DNA from: a virus
Direction: 5' to 3' (one strand)
DNA: 64,000 bases
Virus record (IMG/VR): IMGVR_UViG_3300029922_000014
Location: 62,001 to 126,000 of that record
The first letter of the stretch is position 1. Each line of letters opens with the position of its first letter. This document shows positions 14,157-22,451 of this stretch, in pieces. Below the pieces are notes generated by a model. It saw only the letters and a program-made list of their open reading frames with translations, searched no databases and was not told the origin of the DNA. The translations under genes and the position numbers were made by a program.

Positions 14157-15124
14157 TGCGGCAGTTCCCAGCCCAGACCGAGGCATTGCGCGCAGGACGG
14201 ATGCCCAGGCGGTCCGAATATCGCGTTGTGGTGCCCGGTGCCCTTACAGTGGCGGCAATCGACCGGCGGCGCCTGGGGCAGTTCCATCCACACGGCGTCC
14301 TTGTCCACCTCGACACCGATGACGGCCCCGCTGCACCAGACGCCGCGATTGTTTCCGCCGGTAAGGTAACGCATCACCTGCCATGAACTGTCCCGCCACA
14401 TAAACACGTTGCGTCCAGTGTCAGGAACGGTGAGCGAAACGGGATAGAGCGAAGCGCGCATGGTCGCACGTAGCGCCTTGCGCGTTCCCTCAAAGGTCGC
14501 CATGGTCCCGCCCGCTGCGATCTCCACGGGCTTGAGCGCAGGAACTGTCGGGAGAGCATCCGAGGCTTCTTCCGACGAGGTGCGGTGATTGAAGCGCGCC
14601 ACCGCCCCCGGCGCAGGCGGCAGGCACGGACCGTCGTGATGAAGATCACGGACGCAATGTGGACAACGTGCAGGCGTAGTGGGTTCGGCGGCCGGGTCCT
14701 GATCACTGCCCTTGACGACGGAGTAACCGTCACCGACATCACGCCATTCCGGCGCCGGGGAGGCCGCTGGGAGGCTCTTGGCAGGGCTTTCGGGCGTGGG
14801 CGGTACCGGCGGTGAGGGTTTGTCCTCGCGCATGACCTGAACCGCCAATTCGGGGCTCTCCCAGTCCAACCCCAGCTTGATGCAGCGGGCCTTGGTCACG
14901 TAGTAGCCGTCGTTCGGTTCGACCGGCATGATGGAGACGCGGCCGACTTCCTTCTGCACGCGCTCTGTCCACTTACGCTTGGCCTTTTCCGCCTCTTCGC
15001 GCGTGGGAAAGGTCGCAGCGCCGGTGCGGTTTGCAAAGTTGTTCCGGGAGAAGACGGGCTCATTGGACATGGTGCCCAGGAAGATGCCCATGTCGTCGGT
15101 GGTGATCAGAAAGCGTGCGGTCAT
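14153..15124 (-). CDS. Multi-zinc protein with DnaJ-like CxxCxGxG motif
   Basis: 323 residues. Residues about 1-60 resemble a small alpha/beta domain (FPTREEAEKAKRKWTERVQK). A Pro-rich linker (residues about 103-125) precedes CPHCVRDLHHDGPC, then a central region. The C-terminus has CRHCKGTGHHN and CAQCLGLGW, two CxxCxGxG repeats as in the DnaJ zinc domain. No J-domain is present. Such proteins may hold or present client proteins or RNA. ATGA-coupled on both sides. Confidence 0.6.
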   Translation of the reverse strand: MTARFLITTDDMGIFLGTMSNEPVFSRNNFANRTGAATFPTREEAEKAKRKWTERVQKEVGRVSIMPVEPNDGYYVTKARCIKLGLDWESPELAVQVMREDKPSPPVPPTPESPAKSLPAASPAPEWRDVGDGYSVVKGSDQDPAAEPTTPARCPHCVRDLHHDGPCLPPAPGAVARFNHRTSSEEASDALPTVPALKPVEIAAGGTMATFEGTRKALRATMRASLYPVSLTVPDTGRNVFMWRDSSWQVMRYLTGGNNRGVWCSGAVIGVEVDKDAVWMELPQAPPVDCRHCKGTGHHNAIFGPPGHPSCAQCLGLGWELPQ

Positions 15125-15798
15125 GGCAGCCCTTCAGGGTACAGCGTGCGTTCGAGGTCGGCGTCTTCGTCTTCTTCCTTGACCGACGGACTGACGTCGA
15201 TGGCAGCTTCGCGCTTTTCGTCGGCGGTCTTGTGCCGCTTCACGAAGTAGAGGTTATCGACTGCCAGCACATCAGGGTGGTCGGTGTTCGACGTGCTCTC
15301 GACATCAAAGCCCAGCGCTTTGATCTCGGCCAGGGCGCGGAGCATGACGTCGCGGGCTTCGGCGTCGTAGTCGCGGATGTGGGGACAGACGATGTCCCAC
15401 TTCAACACACAGCAATCGTACCAGGGACCAAACGTATTGTATTCCATGTCGGTGCCACCGGCACGGTGCAGGCGGTCGATCAAGACGGCGCGATGGGGCG
15501 GACGGACTTCGCGCCAACCCGGCGTGACGATCATTTCAATGTAGTCACTGATCAACGAGTCGCCATTCGACCACGCACACTTGAAGTACAACCGCGCGGA
15601 CTTGTACGAGTAACAGGCATCGCGGCTGTACGCCTCTTTGGTCGCACGCCAATGCACGCCACCGCGAACGATCGCACCCCAGCGCTGTTGCTGGTCACGG
15701 GTAACGCGATTGAGGTCGACGGTGGGCTGTCCTGGAACGGTCGGTAGTTCGGCCATCAGGGCGTTGAGTTGCTGTTTTTTCTCTTCTTCAATGGTCAT
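15121..15798 (-). CDS. Hypothetical protein
   Basis: 225 residues from MTIEEEKKQQLNALMAELPT (ATGA overlap upstream). Central strands include SARLYFKCAWSNGDSLISDY and IEMIVTPGWREVRPPHRAVL; VMLRALAEIKALGFDVESTS loosely matches the ALGFTINYNRDPGGSM module of 10545-11003. Very acidic C-terminus (VKEEDEDADLERTL). Function unknown. Confidence 0.6.
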   Translation of the reverse strand: MTIEEEKKQQLNALMAELPTVPGQPTVDLNRVTRDQQQRWGAIVRGGVHWRATKEAYSRDACYSYKSARLYFKCAWSNGDSLISDYIEMIVTPGWREVRPPHRAVLIDRLHRAGGTDMEYNTFGPWYDCCVLKWDIVCPHIRDYDAEARDVMLRALAEIKALGFDVESTSNTDHPDVLAVDNLYFVKRHKTADEKREAAIDVSPSVKEEDEDADLERTLYPEGLP

Positions 15799-16430
15799 GA
15801 CTTGGTCTTTTCCAGAGCGGTGTTGATGCGTTCTTCGAGCTTGGCTTCGCGGGCGCATTCAAGCGACGCCAGCAACGCCTCACGCAGCAGAGCGATCTTT
15901 TCGGCGTCGGTCACGGCTTCGCCGGAATGGATGTAGTCCATGACGTTGTCGGAAAGTCCGCAGAAGGCGAGCAGCGCCTGACAAGCTGCGACTCCCTCTG
16001 CGGTCATCTTCCGCCGCACCTCCAGCACATTCTCACGCCGCTGCATAAGCATGTGTGAGTTGAAAACGTGTTCCGCTGCACGTGCGTCGAGCACGCAGTG
16101 GATGTACACTTTGCTGTGCGTCCACTTGTACAAGTTGTGCGCGGAAAAGGCGTACCAGATCAGGTCCACGCGCACCATATGTTCAGCAAGGTTCAAAAAC
16201 CATTGTGCTTCACCCGGCACGGTACCGTTGCCGTGAAAGCCCAGGAGCATAGCCACGTGTCCGTATTCAACCTCGACGCTTTCATCGTCGCGTAGTGCGT
16301 TGTCGATCGCATTGACGATCCGGAACCGGCGCTTCTCGGGCAGGTCTGCGCCGCTGGCTGCCATCAGCGCCGCCAGGGGACCGGTGCGAAACTTGACGAT
16401 CTCGTCGTCTGCGATGAAAGGATCAGACAT
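15795..16430 (-). CDS. Hypothetical helical protein
   Basis: 211 residues from MSDPFIADDEIVKF. It reads as mostly helical: LAALMAASGADLPEKRRFRI, VEVEYGHVAMLLGFHGNG, AEHMVRVDLIWYAFSAHNLY, and a charged C-terminal helix ending ERINTALEKTKS. ATGA overlap with 15121-15798. No catalytic pattern stands out. Confidence 0.6.
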   Translation of the reverse strand: MSDPFIADDEIVKFRTGPLAALMAASGADLPEKRRFRIVNAIDNALRDDESVEVEYGHVAMLLGFHGNGTVPGEAQWFLNLAEHMVRVDLIWYAFSAHNLYKWTHSKVYIHCVLDARAAEHVFNSHMLMQRRENVLEVRRKMTAEGVAACQALLAFCGLSDNVMDYIHSGEAVTDAEKIALLREALLASLECAREAKLEERINTALEKTKS

Positions 16431-16432
16431 GG

Positions 16433-16903
16433 TCAAGCATCCCGAGGCAGGGAAATGGTATGTCCGTTGACAAACAACGTCGTCGAACGGTGTGGTTGAA
16501 GTTTCGCACGACACAGCGCCTGCATCAGCAGGGATTCCGTGACCGTGATCTTGGTACCTGGAAACGTAGTGATTCGGTGAAGGTCGGCGCGGACGACTTT
16601 CAACAAACACTCCAAAAATTCTTCAGTGACGGTCTGCCGACTCTGCGATGCAGGTTCCTCGGCCCACCATGCCTGATCGAAGTCCGCCATGGCCAACCCA
16701 GGGGACGCGCCGGTACCGACAACGCCTTCTTGCAGATTGGCGCCGAAGCAGGCAATCCAGGTATCGCCGTCTTGGGTCAGGCGCGGCGGAAAGATCACGC
16801 ACGGGCGCGTGCGCTCTTCCATCTCAACCTGCGCGTGAACGCGCTGCATGTGGCGCACACCGGCCAGATTCTCAGCGTCGCGTTGTTCAGCTTCCGTGCT
16901 CAT
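16433..16903 (-). CDS. Hypothetical protein
   Basis: 156 residues, GGAG 8 nt before the ATG. Starts with a coiled segment (MSTEAEQRDAENLAGVRHMQ), then strands (TWIACFGANLQEGVVGTGAS) and PGLAMADFDQAWWAEE, a pattern reminiscent of short phage alpha/beta domains with a ...GASPxxAxxxFxxxW motif found in HicB-like or RNase H-like antitoxin folds. That likeness is weak. The C-terminal part is basic. Confidence 0.55.
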   Translation of the reverse strand: MSTEAEQRDAENLAGVRHMQRVHAQVEMEERTRPCVIFPPRLTQDGDTWIACFGANLQEGVVGTGASPGLAMADFDQAWWAEEPASQSRQTVTEEFLECLLKVVRADLHRITTFPGTKITVTESLLMQALCRAKLQPHRSTTLFVNGHTISLPRDA

Positions 16904-16972
16904 TTATGTCTCCAAAAGGCGTGAATGAAAATGATCGAACCCGATGCAGATGAACCACTGGATCCCGCTCAT
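16904..16972 (-). CDS. Micro-ORF, 22 residues
   Basis: MSGIQWFICIGFDHFHSRLL plus two residues. Its ATG overlaps the stop of 16969-17106 (ATGA) and its TAA is followed directly by the ATG of 16433-16903. The double coupling fills an otherwise odd 66-base gap and the region contains the Shine-Dalgarno of the next gene. May be a translational relay more than a functional peptide. Confidence 0.45.
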   Translation of the reverse strand: MSGIQWFICIGFDHFHSRLLET

Positions 16973-17106
16973 GCGTCACACCGGACCAGGGGATCGTAGT
17001 CACACATCAGCGCTGCAAAGCACGCCATCACATCACAGGTGTTGACGAAACGATTCGTCGACCACCAGCAGAGCAGGCGCGCAAGGAAGGTGATGTGGTA
17101 ACGCAC
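16969..17106 (-). CDS. Small hydrophobic/Cys-containing peptide
   Basis: 45 residues from GTG 17106, two bases after the upstream stop: MRYHITFLARLLCWWSTNRF then CDVMACFAALMCDYDPLV. Two moderately hydrophobic segments; might associate with membrane. Supported by tight packing only. Confidence 0.45.
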   Translation of the reverse strand: MRYHITFLARLLCWWSTNRFVNTCDVMACFAALMCDYDPLVRCDA

Positions 17107-17108
17107 GA

Positions 17109-17405
17109 TCAGTTGGCAAGCCGGATATGGGTGAACTCGCCGTTGGGTGCCAGCACCACCGGGTGGCAATACCGGCTGGAAGCGCCACTGAGCACCACGT
17201 ACAGGGTGCCATTGGCCAGCGCGGTGCAGAAGTTAACATCCTCGCGGATGAACGACCGTGCGCCGCGAACATCGTAGACGCCAGTGACTTTGTCTCCGAG
17301 CAGGCGAACGGCAGCGCGCAGCAGTCCAGGAATGGGGCGACCGGCAAAGACGAAGCTGTCGGTTTGCATGGCGGGCGGCGTCGGCTGTTTCTTGCTGCGG
17401 GGCAT
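17109..17405 (-). CDS. Hypothetical protein
   Basis: 98 residues with GGAG upstream of the ATG; first gene behind the promoter at 17446-17495. Contains GRPIPGLLRAAVRLLGDKVT and strands LANGTLYVVLSGASSRYCHP, VVLAPNGEFTHIRLAN. No family recognised. Confidence 0.6.
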   Translation of the reverse strand: MPRSKKQPTPPAMQTDSFVFAGRPIPGLLRAAVRLLGDKVTGVYDVRGARSFIREDVNFCTALANGTLYVVLSGASSRYCHPVVLAPNGEFTHIRLAN

Positions 17406-17445
17406 GGCTGGCTCCTGATCCGTGGGATCGTCGGTTGTGCCGCTG

Positions 17446-17495
17446 ATGGTACCGACCTTGAATCCCTGTCAATGCGCAGTTTTCCGCGTCATGCA
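17446..17495 (-). promoter_or_regulatory. Promoter
   Basis: GTGCATGACGCGGAAAA repeat (about 17495-17478), TTGACA (17472-17467), 15-nt spacer, TACCAT (17451-17446). A separate operator dyad lies just upstream at 17507-17521, so here operator and -35 are distinct. Confidence 0.65.
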
Positions 17496-17506
17496 CAAAT
17501 GGTCAA

Positions 17507-17521
17507 TTGACATCGTGTCAG
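17507..17521. promoter_or_regulatory. 15-bp operator dyad
   Basis: TTGACATCGTGTCAG between the terminator at 17526-17556 and the promoter at 17446-17495. It would place a bound protein about 35 bp upstream of the -35. Confidence 0.7.
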
Positions 17522-17525
17522 TCAA

Positions 17526-17556
17526 CAAAAGCCCCTGGGAGGTCATCCCAGGGGCA
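17526..17556 (-). terminator. Strong intrinsic terminator
   Basis: On the minus strand a perfect 10-bp stem (GCCCCTGGGA / TCCCAGGGGC) with a 5-nt loop is followed by TTTTG. It lies about 37 nt beyond the stop of 17593-17847 and is the clearest rho-independent terminator in the window. Confidence 0.85.
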
Positions 17557-17592
17557 GTGGTCATCGGTAGTCGATGCCGAGGCCGAGGCCGA

Positions 17593-17847
17593 TCAGGCGG
17601 TGTGGTTGGTCACGGTGATGGTCAGGTCGACGACTTCGACCTGGGTGCCGGCGTCGATGGAAACGACCGCGTCGGTGTCGATGTTCAGCGCGCTGCCGGC
17701 AGCCGGGTTGGCGGTGGCGCTGGCGGCCACGGGAACGGTGAGCAGCATGAAGGTGCCGCCGGAAAGGGCGTAGCCGGTGCCGATGGTGAGCGAGGCGACG
17801 TCGACGAGGGTCGGGACGGTCTCATTGTGGACGACTTTGGTGGTCAT
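17593..17847 (-). CDS. Small Ala/Thr/Val-rich protein, likely well expressed
   Basis: 84 residues from MTTKVVHNETVPTLVDVASL with an AGGAAACC ribosome site. Composition is strand-rich and small-residue-rich (TGYALSGGTFMLLTVPVAAS, ASATANPAAGSALNIDTDAV) and reads as a compact beta fold; no cysteines. Uniquely in this region it is monocistronic in appearance, with a strong terminator behind it, as for genes needing high expression. A small decoration or virion protein is one possibility. Confidence 0.6.
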   Translation of the reverse strand: MTTKVVHNETVPTLVDVASLTIGTGYALSGGTFMLLTVPVAASATANPAAGSALNIDTDAVVSIDAGTQVEVVDLTITVTNHTA

Positions 17848-17956
17848 GGGATGGTTTCCTGAAGAGGGATGATGTGGATGAAGCAGGGGCGTGAACGATA
17901 AACGGCGTCGATGTCGATTCAAGCCAAGATCCCTTGAAGAATTGACGTAGTCGAAC

Positions 17957-18565
17957 TTACGCCGTGATCTTCAGCGCTTCGAGCAGCTTTTGCTTTTGTT
18001 CATCCCAGGACGGGAGCACGTTGCGCGCCTCCCACGTTCCGATGGACATGACGCTGCAACCGACGCGCTTGGCCAATTCCTCTTGCGTCAGTTTCAGGGC
18101 GTTGCGCGCTTCGAGCAGATTGAACGACGCAGGTTTATTGCCTGACGCCGCAACGGGCTTGACCGGATTCGGAGACGAAACCGTAGTGGTCACCGCCGCT
18201 TTCGGTGAGGCTGCTTTCGGGGGCGGCGTCGGGGGCCAGACTTTCGGATCCGTGCCCTTGGCAAGATTCTGCTGCGCCATCGCCTTGAACTTGGCAAGGG
18301 CCGCTTCATCGCGAAACAGGACCGTGCTACGATACGCCGTCGGCGCCAGGGCATTCAGTTCCTCGATGGTCAAGCCGGTCAGCTTGGACAACTCCGCTTG
18401 TACCACCTCGCGGATGCCGGGGTTGATTGGCCATTTGTCGCTGCGGAACATGTTGCTCAGCGTCGATGGCTTCAACCCTGCATCGGATGTGATTTTGTGC
18501 AGGGGAACACCGGTGGCGCGGCATAGCTCACGCAAGATGGCGGTCTGTGCTCGACGGTTGCTCAT
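17957..18565 (-). CDS. Transcriptional regulator with two HTH domains
   Basis: 202 residues. N-terminal HTH about residues 8-45 (ILRELCRATGVPLHKITSDA, GLKPSTLSNMFRSDKW), then a helical region (residues 46-100). A Pro/Ala linker (WPPTPPPKAASPKAAV) leads to a second, C-terminal XRE domain: ARNALKLTQEELAKRVGCSV, MSIGTWEARNVLPSW. Two DNA-binding domains joined by a flexible linker suit binding to dyads or to distant sites. It is the most repressor-like protein in the window and the first candidate for the operator network. No cleavage or peptidase domain, so not LexA/CI-type. Confidence 0.8.
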   Translation of the reverse strand: MSNRRAQTAILRELCRATGVPLHKITSDAGLKPSTLSNMFRSDKWPINPGIREVVQAELSKLTGLTIEELNALAPTAYRSTVLFRDEAALAKFKAMAQQNLAKGTDPKVWPPTPPPKAASPKAAVTTTVSSPNPVKPVAASGNKPASFNLLEARNALKLTQEELAKRVGCSVMSIGTWEARNVLPSWDEQKQKLLEALKITA

Positions 18566-18567
18566 GC

Positions 18568-18903
18568 TCAGGTTCCTTTCAGGAATTGCAGCGCCGCTTT
18601 GGCTTCGACTACCGTCGCTTTGTCCGCTTCGGAGGTTGGGAAGCCTTCGCCTTCGATCGCCACGAAGGAACTCTCAGCAATTGCGATCACGCGTTCAAGC
18701 AGATCCAGCACACTGCCTGGGGCGAAACACCCGGTGAGCGTGCGAATGGCTTTGAGGGCATCTGCTTCACTGATCTCAAACGGAATCGACAGCGGCTTGT
18801 CGTTCAGGACGTACCACGCTTCCGCCGGAGCGCCCAGGGAAGCGCGGTCGGCGCTGTAGTCCGCGTCCCCTGGATCGGGAAGAGCTTTTCGGTCATACGC
18901 CAC
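18568..18903 (-). CDS. Hypothetical protein
   Basis: 111 residues from GTG 18903, overlapping the upstream gene by 11 nt. Acidic; contains IPFEISEADALKAIRTLTGC and LLERVIAIAESSFVAIEGEG. It precedes the double-HTH regulator by two bases and may be co-regulated with it. Unrecognised. Confidence 0.55.
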   Translation of the reverse strand: MAYDRKALPDPGDADYSADRASLGAPAEAWYVLNDKPLSIPFEISEADALKAIRTLTGCFAPGSVLDLLERVIAIAESSFVAIEGEGFPTSEADKATVVEAKAALQFLKGT

Positions 18904-19258
18904 ACGCAGACTTGCAGGCGTCTTTCATCTCCGGGAACATCTCTCCGCGTTCGCACCACGCATGCTGCCACGTCTGCCAGTGCGCCTGAATGTGTGGGAG
19001 GAGATATTCCGAATGGATGGACGTTGTTCCGCCAAGTGCAAAACCGCGACGTTGACGCCACCGAAAAGCGGCATCGGGATACAGCGCTTTATCGGCGGCC
19101 CACAGCCGGAGACCTTCGACCAGCCTTTCAAATGCCGGGCGCATGTAGCGTTCTTGCTCCACCTCTGTGGGGCTATGCGCATGAAGACCAGCACGGTGAC
19201 AGATGTCGCAGCGGTCATCGGCAATAGCCATCACCCATCTCCTTTCGGTATCGCTCAT
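18893..19258 (-). CDS. Hypothetical protein with CxxC motif
   Basis: 121 residues from MSDTERRWVMAIADDRCDIC (ATGA overlap). CDICHRAGLHAH gives a possible metal site; further on helices (FERLVEGLRLWAADKALYPD) and aromatic-rich HIQAHWQTWQHAWCERGEMF. Late cysteines (DACKSACGV) may complete the site. Function unknown. Confidence 0.55.
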   Translation of the reverse strand: MSDTERRWVMAIADDRCDICHRAGLHAHSPTEVEQERYMRPAFERLVEGLRLWAADKALYPDAAFRWRQRRGFALGGTTSIHSEYLLPHIQAHWQTWQHAWCERGEMFPEMKDACKSACGV

Positions 19259-19569
19259 CTGCCCGTAATCCATACGCTGAACATGACGGTAAGCAAAACC
19301 AGCGTGACCGCAGCAAGCACGATGATGACTCCCTCGCGATAGCGTTCATAGGCATACCCGCGCAGGATGGCCTGAACGTAGTCACCATTCAAATAGGCGT
19401 GATATTCCTGTTCGCCCATATTGCCGGGCACCTCGGGGTGCTCGCGCAGGAATCGGACAAGGTCATGGCCTTGGCCAAGAGAACAGTTCTTCAAGCTGAC
19501 AGTGTAAAGCACGGCTTCTCCGCAGGTAGACACAGTGGCACGGTCAGCTTTCCGTAGTCGATCGAGCAT
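19255..19569 (-). CDS. Tail-anchored membrane protein
   Basis: 104 residues from MLDRLRKADRATVSTCGEAV; its start overlaps the previous gene's end by 26 nt. A soluble N-terminal domain (GHDLVRFLREHPEVPGNMGE) is followed by one C-terminal membrane helix (GVIIVLAAVTLVLLTVMFSV) and a short WITGR tail, so it should be anchored with the domain facing the cytoplasm. Role unknown. Confidence 0.6.
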   Translation of the reverse strand: MLDRLRKADRATVSTCGEAVLYTVSLKNCSLGQGHDLVRFLREHPEVPGNMGEQEYHAYLNGDYVQAILRGYAYERYREGVIIVLAAVTLVLLTVMFSVWITGR

Positions 19570-21661
19570 CACCGTCGCGATCAAGGTGGCGCTCGATCTC
19601 GCCGCACTTGGTGCAAAAGATGGTTCGTGATCCCATCTTGAAGTCATGCTCGCAGTGTTTGTCGTCGGACTTCGACGCCGCTTCCTCCTGTTCTGCGCGT
19701 GGTCTGATGATCAACGATTCCGGTTTGTCGATGTGCGATTCGACGTCACCGAACATGGAACCGCCGGGATCACGATTGTAGTTGATCGTCAATCCACGCT
19801 TGTGCACTTCGCCCCACGCCTCCTTCAGAATCGCCTGCGCTTCTTGCATCCGACATTCCAGCGTGGGCGGCAGCGACGCTTCCTGTTCTGCCTTGCGCTT
19901 CGCCGCGTCGATCGCTTTCTGTTCTTCCGCTTTGCGCGCAGCATGGATCACGCGCGCCTTGGCCGCTTCGGGTTCATTGGCCGGGATCACGCGGTACTTG
20001 TCGACGACGAAGGCATTGCCGGCGACCTTGACCGTCACGCTGTCAGCATCGCGGTCGATAATCTTGCCGGTCTCCCCGATCCACTTGCCGCTGATGATGG
20101 TGACGACGTCAGCGGCGAACTCCTTCGGAGCGCCGGGGGTGATCTCGTGGTAGTGGCCGTCGATGTCCAACCAGTCCACAGCGCGCTCTTTGTCGGTGCA
20201 GGTGCGACAGAGGCCATTGGCAGTTGTCGGCTCATCGCAGTCGGCATTGGCGCACTTGGACGTCACCGAAACCGACTGGTCCGTAGTGCCGAGAGCGACC
20301 CCGTCGACGCCCATGATCTTGAAGGGCGCTTGCAGTTCCACCTCACCATTGCGGACGGCGATCTTCAGCCCGTCGAACAGCTTCCCCCACGCAGGAACAC
20401 GGAACCCCCTCCAGGCGTAAAGGTGCTGATCGAAGCTCTCGATCGCATTCGGACCGTTGACGGGATAGGGTCCGCGGCTTCCACGCTCGGCACGGATGAC
20501 GTGCACATACCCGTCAAGCGCACGCCCATCTTCATTCCACCCTGGCCACGTCTTCAGATAGATCAGCAGAGCCTCGCGCAGTTCAGTCATCAGCGCCGTC
20601 TGTTCCTCCTCGACCGTAGTAGGCGCATCGGCAGCCGGCCAGTGGGCGTCCGGTGAAGCGGTCACCCGGAACGAAGCGGGATTGACCATCCCAGGAAGCT
20701 CAGGAAGCCTCTTTAACGCAGCCGCAGCCGCGGATGGTCCTTCGGTGACCGGCAGGAGCGCGGGGTCCACCAGCGGCCCCGGAAGAGGCTGCATTCTGGC
20801 AGCGGCGGCAGCGGCGACTGCCTTCTCGCGCCCCTGGCAGGTGTGGCCAGTTCCGGCACCTTCGACACGGGCAGCTTTCAGCTGCTTGAGAATGTAATAC
20901 AGCGACTGGATGGGTTCGCCGGATTCAGGCATCTCGGGCGGGGGATCCTGTTTAACCAGCGGCTGGTTGGCAGCGATCTCATCCGTCAGCGCATCGACAT
21001 CGGCACCTCGGTAGTCGTTCGGTTGGGCGGCAGGCGTCGTCAGGCTCTTCACCGCCAACCGGTGCGCGGACCGCGCTTTGAGCAACCGCGCCAGATCAGT
21101 AGTCGTGAACGCCACATTGTTGGCGACATAGCCGTCACCGGCCTGCGTGAGCTTGACGTTGAACACACTTTCGACGGCTTCGGTGAGCGTCACGGGAGGA
21201 AGGAAGCCTTCACGATACGTAGTGCAGGAGAGCGACGCACAGTGCCACTTCCCATCCACCGGTTGCAACTTCCACAGCAGGATGCGCGATGCATCGAAGT
21301 TAGCGCCAACCTGCACAGCGTCGTCCCATTCGATACGTCCGTTACGCGAGGTCTCCGTGGGCCGGGTCGCACCCCAGCGCACCGCTTCCGCCAGCGCTTC
21401 CCACACGGCCATGTCGGCGCGACTGATCCTGGTGACGTCGAGGAAGTCGCGGCTGTGCCATTCGAGCCCATCGACGAAGCGCTCGAAGGTCACGCTGAGG
21501 TCGAGCATGTAGTCTTTACGGGCGTCCATGGCGCTCTCGAACGCGTTCAAGCAGTCCACCATGAAGCGGGCGGCAATGTCGGGCGGCAGGAAGCTCGCAC
21601 GCGCGCTGAAGGATTCCAGGGCGGACTGGACGGCAGCGATGACGGAGGTGGGCTTGGGCAT
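19544..21661 (-). CDS. 705-residue multidomain protein with KOW-like motif
   Basis: Starts MPKPTSVIAAVQ. N-terminal 150 residues helical; a central Ala/Pro-rich linker (AVAAAAAARMQPLPG) separates further domains. A zinc site CANADCDEPTTANGLC/CRTC precedes VVTIISGKWIGETGKIIDRD, which fits the KOW motif of NusG/ribosomal-type proteins. The C-terminus has the module GLTINYNRDPGGSMFGDVES shared with 10545-11003 and a last zinc pair CTKCGE. KOW domains bind nucleic acid or RNA polymerase, so a transcription or translation role is conceivable; overall identity unknown. Confidence 0.6.
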   Translation of the reverse strand: MPKPTSVIAAVQSALESFSARASFLPPDIAARFMVDCLNAFESAMDARKDYMLDLSVTFERFVDGLEWHSRDFLDVTRISRADMAVWEALAEAVRWGATRPTETSRNGRIEWDDAVQVGANFDASRILLWKLQPVDGKWHCASLSCTTYREGFLPPVTLTEAVESVFNVKLTQAGDGYVANNVAFTTTDLARLLKARSAHRLAVKSLTTPAAQPNDYRGADVDALTDEIAANQPLVKQDPPPEMPESGEPIQSLYYILKQLKAARVEGAGTGHTCQGREKAVAAAAAARMQPLPGPLVDPALLPVTEGPSAAAAALKRLPELPGMVNPASFRVTASPDAHWPAADAPTTVEEEQTALMTELREALLIYLKTWPGWNEDGRALDGYVHVIRAERGSRGPYPVNGPNAIESFDQHLYAWRGFRVPAWGKLFDGLKIAVRNGEVELQAPFKIMGVDGVALGTTDQSVSVTSKCANADCDEPTTANGLCRTCTDKERAVDWLDIDGHYHEITPGAPKEFAADVVTIISGKWIGETGKIIDRDADSVTVKVAGNAFVVDKYRVIPANEPEAAKARVIHAARKAEEQKAIDAAKRKAEQEASLPPTLECRMQEAQAILKEAWGEVHKRGLTINYNRDPGGSMFGDVESHIDKPESLIIRPRAEQEEAASKSDDKHCEHDFKMGSRTIFCTKCGEIERHLDRDGDARSTTES

Positions 21662-21687
21662 GGTGTTCTCGGCGTGGCAGAAGTGGA

Positions 21688-21702
21688 TTGACGACGTGTC
21701 AG
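21688..21702. promoter_or_regulatory. Degenerate operator dyad
   Basis: TTGACGACGTGTCAG, two departures from consensus, between the stop of 21703-21867 and the start of the 705-residue gene. No -10 visible. Confidence 0.45.
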
Positions 21703-21867
21703 TTAGCAACGCGCCGCGATGGCAGATCCCAGCCACACGACGCAGAGCCCAGCGACGCCCAGATAGGTGCCGAATTGGTAGTCGTGATGCAGGGCTCCAG
21801 CGATGAAGCCGACAACCATCAGCACGATGGCGATGAAGGCGGCGATGAGGATGATTGCTTTGTTCAT
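21703..21867 (-). CDS. Two-span small membrane protein
   Basis: 54 residues: MNKAIILIAAFIAIVLMVVG forms the first span, and YLGVAGLCVVWLGSAIA a second, separated by HHDYQFG. Size and topology are compatible with a class II holin-like protein or a membrane modulator, but no lysis genes are adjacent. GAGAACACC precedes the ATG. Confidence 0.55.
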   Translation of the reverse strand: MNKAIILIAAFIAIVLMVVGFIAGALHHDYQFGTYLGVAGLCVVWLGSAIAARC

Positions 21868-21874
21868 GGTGTTC

Positions 21875-22444
21875 TCAGGGTGCGGGAGGAGCGGGTGGCA
21901 GGTTGTTATACAGCGCATTCCACAAACCAGAAATGATGGCAGCTCCTGACGATCCGGCCACGTGCTGCGCGTCCGAAACGTCAGGCGACAAAGCCCATTC
22001 GGATAAACCAAGTTGACGGATGAGGGCGATGTCCTCTTCGGACACGATGACATGCAAGACAATGCTGCGGTCCATTTTCCCTGACGTCGGTTCCGCGTCA
22101 TAGGTCGCAGCAAAAATGTCAGGCTTGCAGGGATAGCGCTCACCCTTGACGCCGGTGATGATCCAGTCCCCAGGGCAGACGATGTGGCCGCCTTCGAGGG
22201 TGTCGATCCAGCCGTGGTCGTGCAGGGTATGCGTGCAATAATGGCAACCCTCATGACCTTTCACATCAGGCCGGCGGAAGTAGCGGACGACCGCGCCTTC
22301 GCGAATCACGCGTGGGCGCTGAAATACCTGACCGTCGGCGTCAGGGTAGTCGAACATCTCGGTCGCCTTGTCGTCAGGATGGTCGCCATTCTTGAACCAT
22401 TGCACGGCTTCGATGACGACAGGCTTTTTTCTGAAGGCAGGCAT
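21875..22444 (-). CDS. Conserved phage protein, PGDYG-like
   Basis: 189 residues starting MPAFRKKPVVIEAVQWFKNG. The pattern F-R-K-K-P-V-x-I-E-A-V-Q-W, later CPGDWIITGVKGERYPCKPD and IFAATYD is shared by many phage proteins that end a domain in PGD-W/Y-I-I-x-G-V-x-G-E. CHYCTHTLHDHGWIDTLEGG adds metal-type residues. Known only as a conserved phage family; the role is not established. Confidence 0.7.
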   Translation of the reverse strand: MPAFRKKPVVIEAVQWFKNGDHPDDKATEMFDYPDADGQVFQRPRVIREGAVVRYFRRPDVKGHEGCHYCTHTLHDHGWIDTLEGGHIVCPGDWIITGVKGERYPCKPDIFAATYDAEPTSGKMDRSIVLHVIVSEEDIALIRQLGLSEWALSPDVSDAQHVAGSSGAAIISGLWNALYNNLPPAPPAP

Positions 22445-22451
22445 GGTGTTC

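Noticed and set aside
21703-21867. Holin
   Set aside because: Two membrane spans fit, but there is no neighbouring endolysin or spanin and many small membrane proteins occur in this region.
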